Source: CAZKUB01 sp964592335
Lineage (GTDB): Archaea > Thermoplasmatota > E2 > DHVEG-1
Length of the DNA: 53,839 nt
Direction of reading: 5' to 3'
NCBI GenBank assembly: GCA_964592335.1
Contig: CAZQEU010000002.1
Coordinates: forward strand, 1-53,839
The position numbers were made by a program, and so were the translations under genes. Positions 32,975 through 42,229 of the stretch are shown one piece after another. The first letter of the stretch is position 1. The number at the start of each line of letters is the position of its first letter. The notes under the pieces are model-generated. The model made no database searches, was not told where the DNA came from, and worked only from the letters and a program-made list of their open reading frames with translations.

Positions 32975-35677
32975 ATGAGCGATTATAACCAGATAGAAAT
33001 TGAAAAAAAATGGCAGAAACACTGGCAAAAAGAAAAAATATATCATTTCAACTTTGAATCAAACAAAAAACCATATAGCATAGATGTACCACCACGTTAT
33101 GCATCAGGACCACTTCACGCAGGCCATGCCGTACATTACACCCATATAGATTTTGCAGCAAGATACAAACGTATGAAAGGATACGAAGTATTTTTCCCAC
33201 TATGTTTTGACGTAAACGGGATACCAATCGAAGAACGCGTTGAAAGACAAATGGGTATAACAAGAAAAGACATAGACAGACATAAATTTACAAAACTATG
33301 CAGCAAATTTGCAAATAAAAACATCAAAACAATGACAAATCAATTCATCATACTTGGAGAAAGCATGGACCCGAGTATATACTATCAAACAGATGCAGAA
33401 TATTACCGCCGTCTCACTCAGATAAGCTTTATCGAGCTTTTTGATAAAGGACTTATCTACAAAGGAAAATTTCCAGTAAACTGGTGCCCAAGATGTATGA
33501 CTGCGATGGCAGATGCAGAAGTAAATTACAAAGATAGACAGACCAAACTAAACACTATAAAATTTTATTTCAAAGACCGACCTGCAGAGCAAATACTAAG
33601 CTATCATGGCATCGGAAAAGACAAAAAAGGAATCTATGTAGAAATTGCGACAACCAGACCTGAGATGCTACCAAGCTGTCAAATAGTAGCAGTACACCCA
33701 ACTGATGAACGTGCACCATGGCTAGTAAATCAAACCCTTCTGGTACCTGTTTTTGAAAAAGAAGTAAAAATCGTGGAAGACGATGCAGTTGACCCTGATT
33801 TCGGATCAGGAGTTGTGATGATATGTACAGTTGGAGACAAAGAAGATCTAAACTGGGTATTCAAATATAAACTACCAATAGAGATGAGCATCAACGAAGA
33901 AGGATGCATGACAGATATCTGTGGCAAATACAAAGATATGAAAATAAAAGATGCCAGAGATAATATCATATCTGATATGAAAAAAGAAGGACTCCTTCTA
34001 AAATCAGTCCCTCTTGACCAAAATGTGGGTGTATGCTGGCGATGTAAAACACCTGTTGAGTTTGTAAACGCTGAGCAATGGTTCCTCAAAACCACTGATT
34101 TTAAAAAACTAGTCCTTAAAAAATCAGATGAGATGAACTGGTACCCAGAATACATGAAAGTAAGACTAGAAGAATGGGTAAACAGCCTTGAATGGGACTG
34201 GGTAATATCAAGACAACGATATTTTGCAACACCAATACCTCTTTGGGAATGTGAAAAATGCAAAAAAGTAATACTTGCAAGAAAAAAAGATTGTTATATC
34301 GACCCAACAATAGATAAACCACCAGTTGAAAAATGCCCTAAATGCGGTGGTAAACTAATAGGCTGTGAAGATGTATTTGATACATGGATGGACTCAAGTA
34401 TATCACCACTCTACAATACTTTCTGGAATCGCGATGACAAAAAATTCAAAAAACTCTATCCAATGAGCGTTCGACCACAATCCCATGATATCATTCGAAC
34501 ATGGGCTTTTTACACAATTCTAAGATGCACACTTATAACAGATGAAAAACCCTTTGAAAACATAATGATGGGGGGTTTTATCCTCTCAGAAGATGGAACA
34601 CCAATGCATGCAAGCCTAGGAAATGTAATAGACCCACTAAAAATAATAAAAAAACATGGCACAGATGCATTCAGATGCTATGCAGCAAGCTGCTCACTAG
34701 GAGAAGACAACCCATTTAGACAAAAAGATGTAATACGTGGCAAAAAACTACTTCGTAAAATATACAACGTTCAAAACTTTATAATAAACATTTTAAAAGA
34801 TGAAAAACCCAAGAAAACAGAACTATCTATGGTTGATAAATGGATTCTTACAAAATATAGTAAACTGGTAGAAAAATGTACAAAACAAATGAATATTTTT
34901 GACTACAGCCAGACAATGAAAGACGTTGAATACTTTTTATGGCATGAACTAGCAGATCACTACCTTGAAATGATAAAATCAAGTATCCATAAAAACAAAA
35001 ATACTGATAGTATAAAATACACGCTTTACACAATAGGTCTTGGGACACTCAAACTTTTTGCAGTGTTCTTCCCACATATAACAGAAGAAATCTATCAAAA
35101 CTTCTACAAAGAATTCGAAAAGGACAAAAGTATACATCTATCCAGCTGGCCCAAACCTGTTTTAAAGGATGCAGATGCAGAAAAAAACGGTGAAAACATC
35201 AAAAACTATATCTCACAGATACGTAGTTGGAAAAGCGAACAAGGAATAGCACTAAACGCTCCAATACAAGCAATAGCAACCTATTCATCAAAAAACTATA
35301 TAGATAGCATCAAAACAAGTGATTTTATAATTAAATCAACCCTAAAATATCCTGATAAACATGATTTTATAATTGGAAAACCAGAAGTCGAAGAAAAAAT
35401 AACAAAGATCAAACCTGTTTTTTCAAAAATAGGCCCAAATCTTAAATCAGAGGCAAAAAAACTTGTAAATTACTTGAAACAAAAACAGGATGAGATAATT
35501 ACTAAAATCGAATCTGAGGGAGACCTACTTCTTTTGCAAATACCTAGCATAAACATTGATTCAAAAGAAAAACTGCTAAAAGATGGCTACATACAAGTTG
35601 AAAAAGAAGTAAATGTCAAAGGAAAAGATAGCCACATAATCTCTTTTAATGGCTTTTATTTGGAGATAAAAGATTAA
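32975..35677 (+). CDS. valS: Valyl-tRNA synthetase
   Basis: This is a 900-aa class I synthetase. The HIGH-type motif is HAGH (48-51) in PPRYASGPLHAGHAV. The editing (CP1) domain contains ATTRPEMLPSCQIVAVHPTD, and RPQSHDIIRTWAFYTILR is diagnostic for ValRS rather than LeuRS or IleRS. Zinc-binding Cys pairs occur (CPRC, CWRC, CEKC/CPKC). The KMSKS position reads PMHAS (543-547, followed by LGN), with both lysines missing. An anticodon-binding helical domain follows (about 620-760). It charges tRNA-Val. The full-length form argues for an active gene, but the altered KMSKS is notable. Confidence 0.93.
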   Translation: MSDYNQIEIEKKWQKHWQKEKIYHFNFESNKKPYSIDVPPRYASGPLHAGHAVHYTHIDFAARYKRMKGYEVFFPLCFDVNGIPIEERVERQMGITRKDIDRHKFTKLCSKFANKNIKTMTNQFIILGESMDPSIYYQTDAEYYRRLTQISFIELFDKGLIYKGKFPVNWCPRCMTAMADAEVNYKDRQTKLNTIKFYFKDRPAEQILSYHGIGKDKKGIYVEIATTRPEMLPSCQIVAVHPTDERAPWLVNQTLLVPVFEKEVKIVEDDAVDPDFGSGVVMICTVGDKEDLNWVFKYKLPIEMSINEEGCMTDICGKYKDMKIKDARDNIISDMKKEGLLLKSVPLDQNVGVCWRCKTPVEFVNAEQWFLKTTDFKKLVLKKSDEMNWYPEYMKVRLEEWVNSLEWDWVISRQRYFATPIPLWECEKCKKVILARKKDCYIDPTIDKPPVEKCPKCGGKLIGCEDVFDTWMDSSISPLYNTFWNRDDKKFKKLYPMSVRPQSHDIIRTWAFYTILRCTLITDEKPFENIMMGGFILSEDGTPMHASLGNVIDPLKIIKKHGTDAFRCYAASCSLGEDNPFRQKDVIRGKKLLRKIYNVQNFIINILKDEKPKKTELSMVDKWILTKYSKLVEKCTKQMNIFDYSQTMKDVEYFLWHELADHYLEMIKSSIHKNKNTDSIKYTLYTIGLGTLKLFAVFFPHITEEIYQNFYKEFEKDKSIHLSSWPKPVLKDADAEKNGENIKNYISQIRSWKSEQGIALNAPIQAIATYSSKNYIDSIKTSDFIIKSTLKYPDKHDFIIGKPEVEEKITKIKPVFSKIGPNLKSEAKKLVNYLKQKQDEIITKIESEGDLLLLQIPSINIDSKEKLLKDGYIQVEKEVNVKGKDSHIISFNGFYLEIKD

Positions 35678-35699
35678 AAATCTTTTTTTTCTCGATACC

Positions 35700-35709
35700 T
35701 ATTTAAATA
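35700..35709 (+). promoter_or_regulatory. TATA box for the OFA-type carrier gene
   Basis: TATTTAAATA lies about 35 bp ahead of the ATG at 35742. Confidence 0.45.
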
Positions 35710-35741
35710 AGTTTTTAATTTAGCCCGACCAGTGATTTATT

Positions 35742-37055
35742 ATGGTAGCTAAAAAATCATCAAAAAATGACGCTAAAGTAATGAACCGATGGCTAATTGT
35801 GATTGGGGCTATAATGATTCAAGTTGCACTTGGTGCAATATATGCATGGAGTGCTTTTACCGGAGCCCTTCAATCAGAGACATTTGCATTTAGTAAAACA
35901 GAAACCCAAGCAATTTTTAGTGCAGGTCTTGCAACATTTGCAGTATTTACAATAATTGGTGGCAGACTTGCTAAAAGATATAGCCCAAGAAATATCGCAC
36001 TTCTGGGTGGTGTATTTTTAGGTCTTGGATATATACTTGCAAGTTTTGTTGGCGCAAGCTTTCCATTAAAACTACTTTTCTTAGGTGTAATGGGTGGCGC
36101 TGGTATTGGTCTTGGATACGTTGTACCAATAGCAGTAGGAGTTAAATGGTTCCCAGATAAAAAAGGACTAGTAAGTGGTCTTGCGGTTGCAGGGTTTGGT
36201 TTTGGAGCATTTATATGGATACTTATTGCAAATCCTCCAGCAGTCCTTGGATTCAATGGTTTAATATCTGGTAATTTTGCCATAGCAAACGTTGATATGG
36301 CTTTTAGAATCTATGGAATAGCATTTTTAGCACTTGTTGTACTTGGCTCACTTGTTATGGTGAATCCACCGCAGGGATGGCTTCCAAAAGGATATAAACC
36401 ACCTGAGGAAGACAAATCTGGTAAAAAGAAATTTAAGATTGATTTAAAACCCAAAGAAATGCTTCATACAAGACAATTCTATCTTTTATGGATGATGTTT
36501 TTCATAGGTGCTCTTGCAGGACTTATGGTTATAGGTAATATTCAGAATTTTGCTACATCTGGTACCGATGGATTTGCAGCTTCTATGCCTGATGCCCAAG
36601 CAAAAGATATAGCTGTTATTGGTGCTGCATTATGTCTTCCTATATTCAACGGTCTTGGAAGAATTATTTGGGGTAAAGTATCAGATAATCTTGGAAGAAA
36701 AAAATCAATTATTGCAATGTGTATCTTCCAAGGAATTATGATGCTAGCATTCTTCTATACTACAGTAAACCCAATGTTTTTCTATGTAGCAGCCGCTCTT
36801 ATTGGTTTTAACTTTGGTGCAAACTTTGCGTTGTTCCCAGCAGCAACAGCAGATAGTTTCGGCTCAGAAAACGTTGGTCTGAACTATGGTTTCGTATTCA
36901 CATCATATGGTGTAGGCGGAATCGTAGGACCAATTCTAGCGGGTATGGTAAAAGATGCTGGTATGAGCTATATGTATGCATTTATTCCTGCAGCAATTCT
37001 CTGTTTTGTTGCAGCAGGTATTGCACTAATATACAAACCACATGTTGAGAAATAA
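35742..37055 (+). CDS. MFS carrier, oxalate/formate antiporter (OFA) family
   Basis: This 437-aa protein has twelve predicted membrane segments and a central loop (about 220-250). The family signs are MNRWLIVIGAIMIQVALGAI, GAIYAWSAFTGAL near the N-terminus, and the loop RIIWGKVSDNLGRKKS between TM8 and TM9. OFA carriers exchange small organic anions such as formate or oxalate; the substrate here is not certain. Confidence 0.88.
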   Translation: MVAKKSSKNDAKVMNRWLIVIGAIMIQVALGAIYAWSAFTGALQSETFAFSKTETQAIFSAGLATFAVFTIIGGRLAKRYSPRNIALLGGVFLGLGYILASFVGASFPLKLLFLGVMGGAGIGLGYVVPIAVGVKWFPDKKGLVSGLAVAGFGFGAFIWILIANPPAVLGFNGLISGNFAIANVDMAFRIYGIAFLALVVLGSLVMVNPPQGWLPKGYKPPEEDKSGKKKFKIDLKPKEMLHTRQFYLLWMMFFIGALAGLMVIGNIQNFATSGTDGFAASMPDAQAKDIAVIGAALCLPIFNGLGRIIWGKVSDNLGRKKSIIAMCIFQGIMMLAFFYTTVNPMFFYVAAALIGFNFGANFALFPAATADSFGSENVGLNYGFVFTSYGVGGIVGPILAGMVKDAGMSYMYAFIPAAILCFVAAGIALIYKPHVEK

Positions 37056-37111
37056 TCTTATTTCTCACTTTTTTTATTTCTTTTTTTTTTTAATTGATGG
37101 AGTTTTTTTTA

Positions 37112-37642
37112 ATGGAAAAGTTAACAATTGGGTCTCTTAAAGAGTCTAATAAAAACTTTATTTCTAAGAATACTTCCGGGCTAAAAAAACATGTAGCAGG
37201 TCAAGATCCTAAACTGGTAGTTCTTACTTGTGCTGATTCACGTGTTGTCCCTGAGTTTATCTTTGATAAAAAGATAGGTGAGATATTTGTTGTAAGGGTC
37301 GCAGGAAATGTAGCATTTGATCCTAGCGTAATTGCTTCTTTAGAATATGCTGTAGATCATCTAAAACCAGATATCCTGTTAATCCTCGGTCATACTAATT
37401 GTGGTGCTGTAAAAGCCGCAGAAGAATGTACAGAAGAATGCGGGGATTTATTAAACGAGGTTAAAAAGGGTTTTAGTCTTAATTCAAACCATGTTATTGG
37501 AAATTTGAAAAGGCAATTTGAGCTTCTTCCGGGCAGAAGTAAAGTTATTTCAAAAGCAATATATGAAGGAAAAATAAAACTAGTTGCAGGAATTTATGAT
37601 CTTCAAACAGGTATTATAAATTTTTTCTCAGATTTCGATTAA
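37112..37642 (+). CDS. Beta-class carbonic anhydrase
   Basis: This 176-aa protein has all zinc and catalytic residues of beta carbonic anhydrases: Cys-x-Asp-x-Arg in LTCADSRVVPEF and His-x2-Cys in LGHTNCGAVKAA. It interconverts CO2 and bicarbonate. The ATG at 37112 is preferred; an upstream TTG at 37094 adds six residues. Its stop lies 15 bp past the end of the convergent DUF362 gene, so the two genes overlap tail to tail. Confidence 0.92.
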   Translation: MEKLTIGSLKESNKNFISKNTSGLKKHVAGQDPKLVVLTCADSRVVPEFIFDKKIGEIFVVRVAGNVAFDPSVIASLEYAVDHLKPDILLILGHTNCGAVKAAEECTEECGDLLNEVKKGFSLNSNHVIGNLKRQFELLPGRSKVISKAIYEGKIKLVAGIYDLQTGIINFFSDFD

Positions 37643-38608
37643 TTGGTATTTAGTACTACCCAGACCTATCTCCTCACCATATTTTATTTGTTTTTCAGGA
37701 TCAACATTGTTTTCTTTTTTAAATATATCTGGTTTTATATCATTTACCAAATCAAGGCTTGCCTTGTCTATTGCCACTGGATCATCAGATACAAGATAAC
37801 CAATATCTGGACATATTACTGGTCCTGCTCCTGGATCACAGTCACAACCTTTTGAAATACGATTAACATCATTTAGATAAACAACGTTTTTATCTTTTAA
37901 AGCAGCATATGCGGCACATGCCAACAGGTACTGAAAGTTTTTATCTTCATTTACAATCCCACCTTGTTTACAGTTGTCAACACATACTCCGCATCCAAAA
38001 CATTTCTTTTTTGAAATACTCCATTTTCCTTCTGACACCTTTATTGCATTAAAAGGACATACCTCAGCACATACCCCACAATAAGTACATTTATCTTTTT
38101 TGTAATCGGGCCTACTTGCATAATGGATTTCTTTCTTTGTTTTTTTTGTAACTCCACCCATTCCAAAGTTTTTAATCGCAGCGCCCATACCACTTGCTAT
38201 ATGTCCTTTTACATGTGAAAAGGCAAAGACACAATCTGATTTATATAAAGATTTTGCTACCTTATAATCTCTACCTTCAACTGAAACATTTTTCCCTCTG
38301 TTATCTATTACAACATCTGCACCCAATTTGCTGAAACCATGTATCTTTGCAACTCTCTTGTATCCTACTTTAAAACCTCTGGGGCCGGGGTATGCCACAG
38401 TTGTATCATAAAGGAAGGGTTTTCCTTTTCTTTTAAAAAGTTCATTTAGTACTTTTCCAACAGTTTCAGGCCTTGGAAAATACTTGTTTTTAATCTCCCC
38501 CATGTGAAGTTTGAAAGGATATCTTTTGTTTTCAAAGCTAGTTAAATCAAAGTTGTCAAGTGCCTCACCTATCTTATTTTCATCAGTAAAAAATACTACT
38601 TTTTTCAT
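37628..38608 (-). CDS. DUF362 protein with two 4Fe-4S clusters
   Basis: The protein (326 aa from the ATG at 38608) has an N-terminal DUF362 part (PYPGPRGFKVGYKRV ... FAFSHVKGHIASGMGAAIKN) and two ferredoxin motifs (CTYCGVCAEVCPFNA; CFGCGVCVDNCKQGG). A DUF362 remainder follows (CDCDPGAGPVICPDIGYLVSDDPVAIDKAS). It is a predicted iron-sulfur redox protein of unknown reaction. The ATG is chosen because it forms an ATGA overlap with the stop of the upstream fusion gene, so the two are probably co-translated. An ORF start 18 bp earlier is possible but unlikely. Confidence 0.9.
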   Translation of the reverse strand: MKKVVFFTDENKIGEALDNFDLTSFENKRYPFKLHMGEIKNKYFPRPETVGKVLNELFKRKGKPFLYDTTVAYPGPRGFKVGYKRVAKIHGFSKLGADVVIDNRGKNVSVEGRDYKVAKSLYKSDCVFAFSHVKGHIASGMGAAIKNFGMGGVTKKTKKEIHYASRPDYKKDKCTYCGVCAEVCPFNAIKVSEGKWSISKKKCFGCGVCVDNCKQGGIVNEDKNFQYLLACAAYAALKDKNVVYLNDVNRISKGCDCDPGAGPVICPDIGYLVSDDPVAIDKASLDLVNDIKPDIFKKENNVDPEKQIKYGEEIGLGSTKYQLIEI

Positions 38609-39897
38609 CCTATTTTTTTCTCCCATTTTTTGACTTTTACAACGGTTTCCAGACTTGAACCTGATTTTATTTCTTCACGTATACGATTTTCATGTTCTTT
38701 TACATCAAGGGCTCTATTCGTGATCTCCTGAGCTATTTCCTGTGGTACTACAACAAGGCCTGAATCATCCCCTATTATCCAGTCACCTGTCCTTATTTTC
38801 TGACCGCCACAGCTTATCTCTGCACCTATTTCACCAAGCCCTTTTGGTTCCCCAGCGTTAGGTGCTATATACCGGCTATAGATTGGTATATCTATTTTTA
38901 CAATGTCATCTAGATCCCTTATAGCTCCATCTATTACTACACCTGCAAGTTTTTTTTGTTTTGCACTATGTGTTGCAAGCTCGCCCCATACAGCAGTTTT
39001 GCCGCCGTTTACATCTATTACTATTACTTCTCCAGGTTTTGCCTTGTCGATTGCTTCTACGGGTTTTGCCCAGTCTCCATCGATGGTTCTTACTGTTAAT
39101 GCTTGCCCTGTCATATGAAAACCTTGTTTTACAGGTTTTATACCAGTTATTGCGCCTGTTTTGTGCATTGCATCAGATATATTTGGTGTTGATACAAGTG
39201 AGAATGCTTTTTTCAAATCTGTTTTATCATATTTTTTAAAAAGATCTGTTTTAATAATTTTTTTGTCAACTATTGATTTTTTAATTTTTTTTGTAGCAGA
39301 TTCCACATCTTTTGCTTTTGTAATTGCCCCACCAACAATTATTATACTTGCTCCTGATTTTACCATCTCAGGTGCTGTTTCGCTGTTTATTCCACCAGCA
39401 ACAGCGACTGGAATATTTGTTTTTTTAGCTATTTTTTTTAGTGTTTCAGTTGGTTTTTTTCCAGTCATCTGCTCATCAATTCCTACATGGATACATATAT
39501 AATCAGCACCTATTTTTTCTAGTTCTTCTGCTCTTTTTATTTTGTTTTTTACACCTATTAAATCTATCATTATTTTTGAGCCATATTTTCTAGCTGATTT
39601 TACTGCATCTTTAATGGTGCTATTATCTGCTGCGGCAAGTATCACTACTACGTCTGCTCCTGCTTTACTAGCCATTTCTGTTTCAAATGCACCTGTATCC
39701 ATTGTTTTCATATCTGCTACAATTGTTTTTTCTGAGTGTTTTTCTTTAAGTTTTCTTATAATATTCATTCCCTCTGATTTTATAAGAGGTGTTCCTGCTT
39801 CTATAAAATCTGCTCCGCCTCTCACAGTTTCTTTTGCTATTTGTATTGCTCTATGTTCGTTTAATAAATCTAGGGCTACTTGTAGAACTGGTTTCAT
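38605..39897 (-). CDS. Hexulose-6-phosphate synthase fused to RraA-like domain
   Basis: This 430-aa protein has an N-terminal half (1 to about 210) that is an OMP-decarboxylase-fold hexulose-6-phosphate synthase (LQVALDLLNEHRAIQIAK ... VADMKTMDTGAFE ... GADYICIHVGIDEQ ... VAVAGGINSETAPEMVKSG). HPS acts in the RuMP pathway, which many archaea use in reverse to make ribose 5-phosphate and formaldehyde. The C-terminal half (about 225-430) is RraA-like/4-hydroxy-4-methyl-2-oxoglutarate aldolase-like (STPNISDAMHKTGAITGIKP ... GVVIDGAIRDLDDI ... GDDSGLVVVP). This fusion occurs in other archaea. It is followed by the DUF362 gene in an ATGA overlap. Confidence 0.92.
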   Translation of the reverse strand: MKPVLQVALDLLNEHRAIQIAKETVRGGADFIEAGTPLIKSEGMNIIRKLKEKHSEKTIVADMKTMDTGAFETEMASKAGADVVVILAAADNSTIKDAVKSARKYGSKIMIDLIGVKNKIKRAEELEKIGADYICIHVGIDEQMTGKKPTETLKKIAKKTNIPVAVAGGINSETAPEMVKSGASIIIVGGAITKAKDVESATKKIKKSIVDKKIIKTDLFKKYDKTDLKKAFSLVSTPNISDAMHKTGAITGIKPVKQGFHMTGQALTVRTIDGDWAKPVEAIDKAKPGEVIVIDVNGGKTAVWGELATHSAKQKKLAGVVIDGAIRDLDDIVKIDIPIYSRYIAPNAGEPKGLGEIGAEISCGGQKIRTGDWIIGDDSGLVVVPQEIAQEITNRALDVKEHENRIREEIKSGSSLETVVKVKKWEKKIG

Positions 39898-39938
39898 TAA
39901 AAAAAGGAATAAACAACTCTTTATTTAAAGGATAGTGC

Positions 39939-40436
39939 TTATTTTGATGAAGTAAAATTTCTTGTTTTTTCACAATTTTTTATTAAATCCCAGGGTCCTT
40001 CTGCAATTCCCATTAGTTTTTCTTTTTCTAATTGCATTTCTTCTAATGCTTTTATAATAAATACAAATAATCCTTCTGTTTTATTTTCTTTATGAATTTT
40101 TGCATATCCATATGTTACATTGTTAGGATCAATGTTTGTGAGATATATTCCACTGCTACCACCATCTAAAATTTCATATTCATCTATGTTTTCTTTGTTT
40201 TCATACCAGCTTACTATATTTGATATCTCTGAGTTTGTAACATATAATGTTTTATTTAGATTCGAGCTTACATTCATTATATCCCAAATTGTTTCATTTT
40301 TATATGATGTTTGCTCTACGTCTGGAAACAAAGGATAAGAAACAGTTGTATTCTCTGATGTACAACCTGATAAAATAAGTATTAATAATATTAAAAACCC
40401 TGTTAATCCTTTTAGAATTTTTTTGTTCATATACAT
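39939..40436 (-). CDS. Predicted lipoprotein of unknown function
   Basis: This 165-aa protein has a lipoprotein signal peptide (MYMNKKILKGLTGFLILLIL, lipobox LSGC with Cys about 25) followed by a soluble domain of about 140 residues. No family is recognised. It would sit on the outer face of the membrane. It is separate from the HPS-RraA gene by 41 bp but reads in the same direction. Confidence 0.7.
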   Translation of the reverse strand: MYMNKKILKGLTGFLILLILILSGCTSENTTVSYPLFPDVEQTSYKNETIWDIMNVSSNLNKTLYVTNSEISNIVSWYENKENIDEYEILDGGSSGIYLTNIDPNNVTYGYAKIHKENKTEGLFVFIIKALEEMQLEKEKLMGIAEGPWDLIKNCEKTRNFTSSK

Positions 40437-40531
40437 CCCACAACAGACCGGAATAGTTTTTTTAATTAATTAATTCTTTGCATTTTAAAAAGAAAGGTTT
40501 ATACAAAAAATCTTTATTATATTAGTTTGAG

Positions 40532-41344
40532 ATGAAAAAAACAAAAAATCAGAATTTTCATAAAAGATCTTCAGAGGATTTCAATGATTTTGTAAAAAAA
40601 TTAGAATTACAAGCAATTGAGACTGCAGAAGAAAGAATACCTCTCTATCTTAAAATAGGGGTCAAAGATGCAGATCTAATACTGGATGTTGGCTGTGGTT
40701 CAGGGATGGTTACAAGGGATATCGTGCATCTAACCAAAGGAAAAGTAATAGCATCAGATGGTTCAGATGAGATGATTAAGGCAGCAGAAAAGGTTCTTAA
40801 AAATTATGATAATGTTGAACTTAAAAAAGAAAACGCTGAAAACTTTTCCTTTAAAGACAACACCTTTGATATAGTTACATGTAATCTTTTTCTTATGTGG
40901 GTAGAAAATCCACAAAAAGTTGTAAATGAAATGGCACGTGTTATAAAACCAGGTGGAATAGTACTTGCTTCTTTGGAGCCTGATTATGGTGGTAAACTAC
41001 ATTACCCCGAAAACCCTCGTGTTGACAGAATTTTTGCAGGAGAAGCTATAAAAAAACGAGGTGGTGACCCTCATATCGGCCGTAAACTACGACTTTTATT
41101 TGTACGTGCTGGTTTAAAAACACAGGTTGGGATTGGAAATAACCGTATTTGGAGCTGCAAAGAGGATAAAGCATATTATCATCATTCACGTGATTTTTAT
41201 GTAAAAGCCTTAAAAGATGCAGGGCTTTCACAGGAGGAAATAGACTCTTGGGAGTTTGACTATCTTAGGTCCTTGGATGAAGGAGTTCAATTGAATTTTT
41301 TCCCTCAGTTTTATGCAATTGGCAGGAAACCAGAGGATTTATAA
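40532..41344 (+). CDS. SAM-dependent methyltransferase (class I)
   Basis: This 270-aa protein has motif I DLILDVGCGSGMVTRDIV (about 48-65), the motif II region VIASDGSDEM, NAENFSFKDNTFDIVTCN, and VIKPGGIVLASLEPD. This is a UbiE/Methyltransf_11-type fold. The substrate is not evident; small molecules or quinones are possible. It is transcribed separately from folD. Confidence 0.85.
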   Translation: MKKTKNQNFHKRSSEDFNDFVKKLELQAIETAEERIPLYLKIGVKDADLILDVGCGSGMVTRDIVHLTKGKVIASDGSDEMIKAAEKVLKNYDNVELKKENAENFSFKDNTFDIVTCNLFLMWVENPQKVVNEMARVIKPGGIVLASLEPDYGGKLHYPENPRVDRIFAGEAIKKRGGDPHIGRKLRLLFVRAGLKTQVGIGNNRIWSCKEDKAYYHHSRDFYVKALKDAGLSQEEIDSWEFDYLRSLDEGVQLNFFPQFYAIGRKPEDL

Positions 41345-41375
41345 CCGCCTTGAAAATTTCATTTTTTGATTATTG

Positions 41376-42224
41376 ATGGTTGCAAAAATTATCGATGGTA
41401 GAAAAATTTCCGAAAATATTTTTGAGGGAGTTTCTAAAGAAATAAAAAGACTTTATAACAAATATGATATAAAACCAAGAATAGCGTCTGTTATAATAGG
41501 TGAAAATAAAGAGTCAAATCTTTACCTAAATTTAAGAGATAAAGCATGTGAAAAAGTAGGTATTTCTTGCGTTCATGTCAGGCTTTCTGAAGATTCATCT
41601 GAAGAAAAAGTTATATCAAAAATATTGGAGTTAAACAATGATGATAGCATTCATGGTATTTTAGTTCAAATGCCTTTACCTGAGCATATTGATTCTAACA
41701 AAATTTTCGAGATTATGGATTCTTGTAAAGATGTCGAGGGTTTCACTCCTTATAATATGGGTCGTATGTTGCTTGGTGATGAACTCGTTGTTCCTTGTAC
41801 ACCTCTTGCTGTTTTAAAAATACTTGAGCATGAAAAAGTAGATTTAAAGGGAAAAGACGCTGTCATAATAAATCATAGTAATGTTGTTGGTAAACCACTT
41901 TCTGATCTTTTTTTAAATAGAAATGCATCTGTATCTGTCGTACATGTATTTACAAAAGATTTAAAGTTTTATACTAAAAATGCTGATATTTTAGTATCTG
42001 CTACAGGTGTTGCAAATATTATTAAAAAAGAACATGTAAAACCAGGTGCTTTTGTTGTTGATGTTGGTATTATAAAAACAAAAGATGGAGTAACAGGTGA
42101 TGTGGATGAATCTGTAAAGCAGATTGCAGGAAAACTAACACCTGTCCCAGGTGGTGTGGGCCCTTTAACAGTTGCTTGCTCTCTTTTAAATATGCTTAAA
42201 ACTTTTAAAAAATGTATTAAATAA
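41376..42224 (+). CDS. folD: FolD bifunctional methylenetetrahydrofolate dehydrogenase/cyclohydrolase
   Basis: This 282-aa FolD protein has the catalytic Lys region (SNLYLNLRDKACEKVGI), HGILVQMPLPEHID, PCTPLAVLKILE, and the nucleotide-binding VVGKPLSDLFLNRNASVSV ... GGVGPLTVACSLLNM end. It links the 5,10-methylene and 10-formyl folate pools. The ATG at 41376 is used; a TTG just before it adds one residue. With HPS-RraA nearby it suggests C1 metabolism in the genome. Confidence 0.93.
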   Translation: MVAKIIDGRKISENIFEGVSKEIKRLYNKYDIKPRIASVIIGENKESNLYLNLRDKACEKVGISCVHVRLSEDSSEEKVISKILELNNDDSIHGILVQMPLPEHIDSNKIFEIMDSCKDVEGFTPYNMGRMLLGDELVVPCTPLAVLKILEHEKVDLKGKDAVIINHSNVVGKPLSDLFLNRNASVSVVHVFTKDLKFYTKNADILVSATGVANIIKKEHVKPGAFVVDVGIIKTKDGVTGDVDESVKQIAGKLTPVPGGVGPLTVACSLLNMLKTFKKCIK

Positions 42225-42229
42225 ATTTT

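Noticed and set aside
32975..35677. Leucyl- or isoleucyl-tRNA synthetase
   Set aside because: First considered from the class I layout, but the RPQSHDIIRTW segment and the editing-site TTRPEMLP pattern are those of ValRS.
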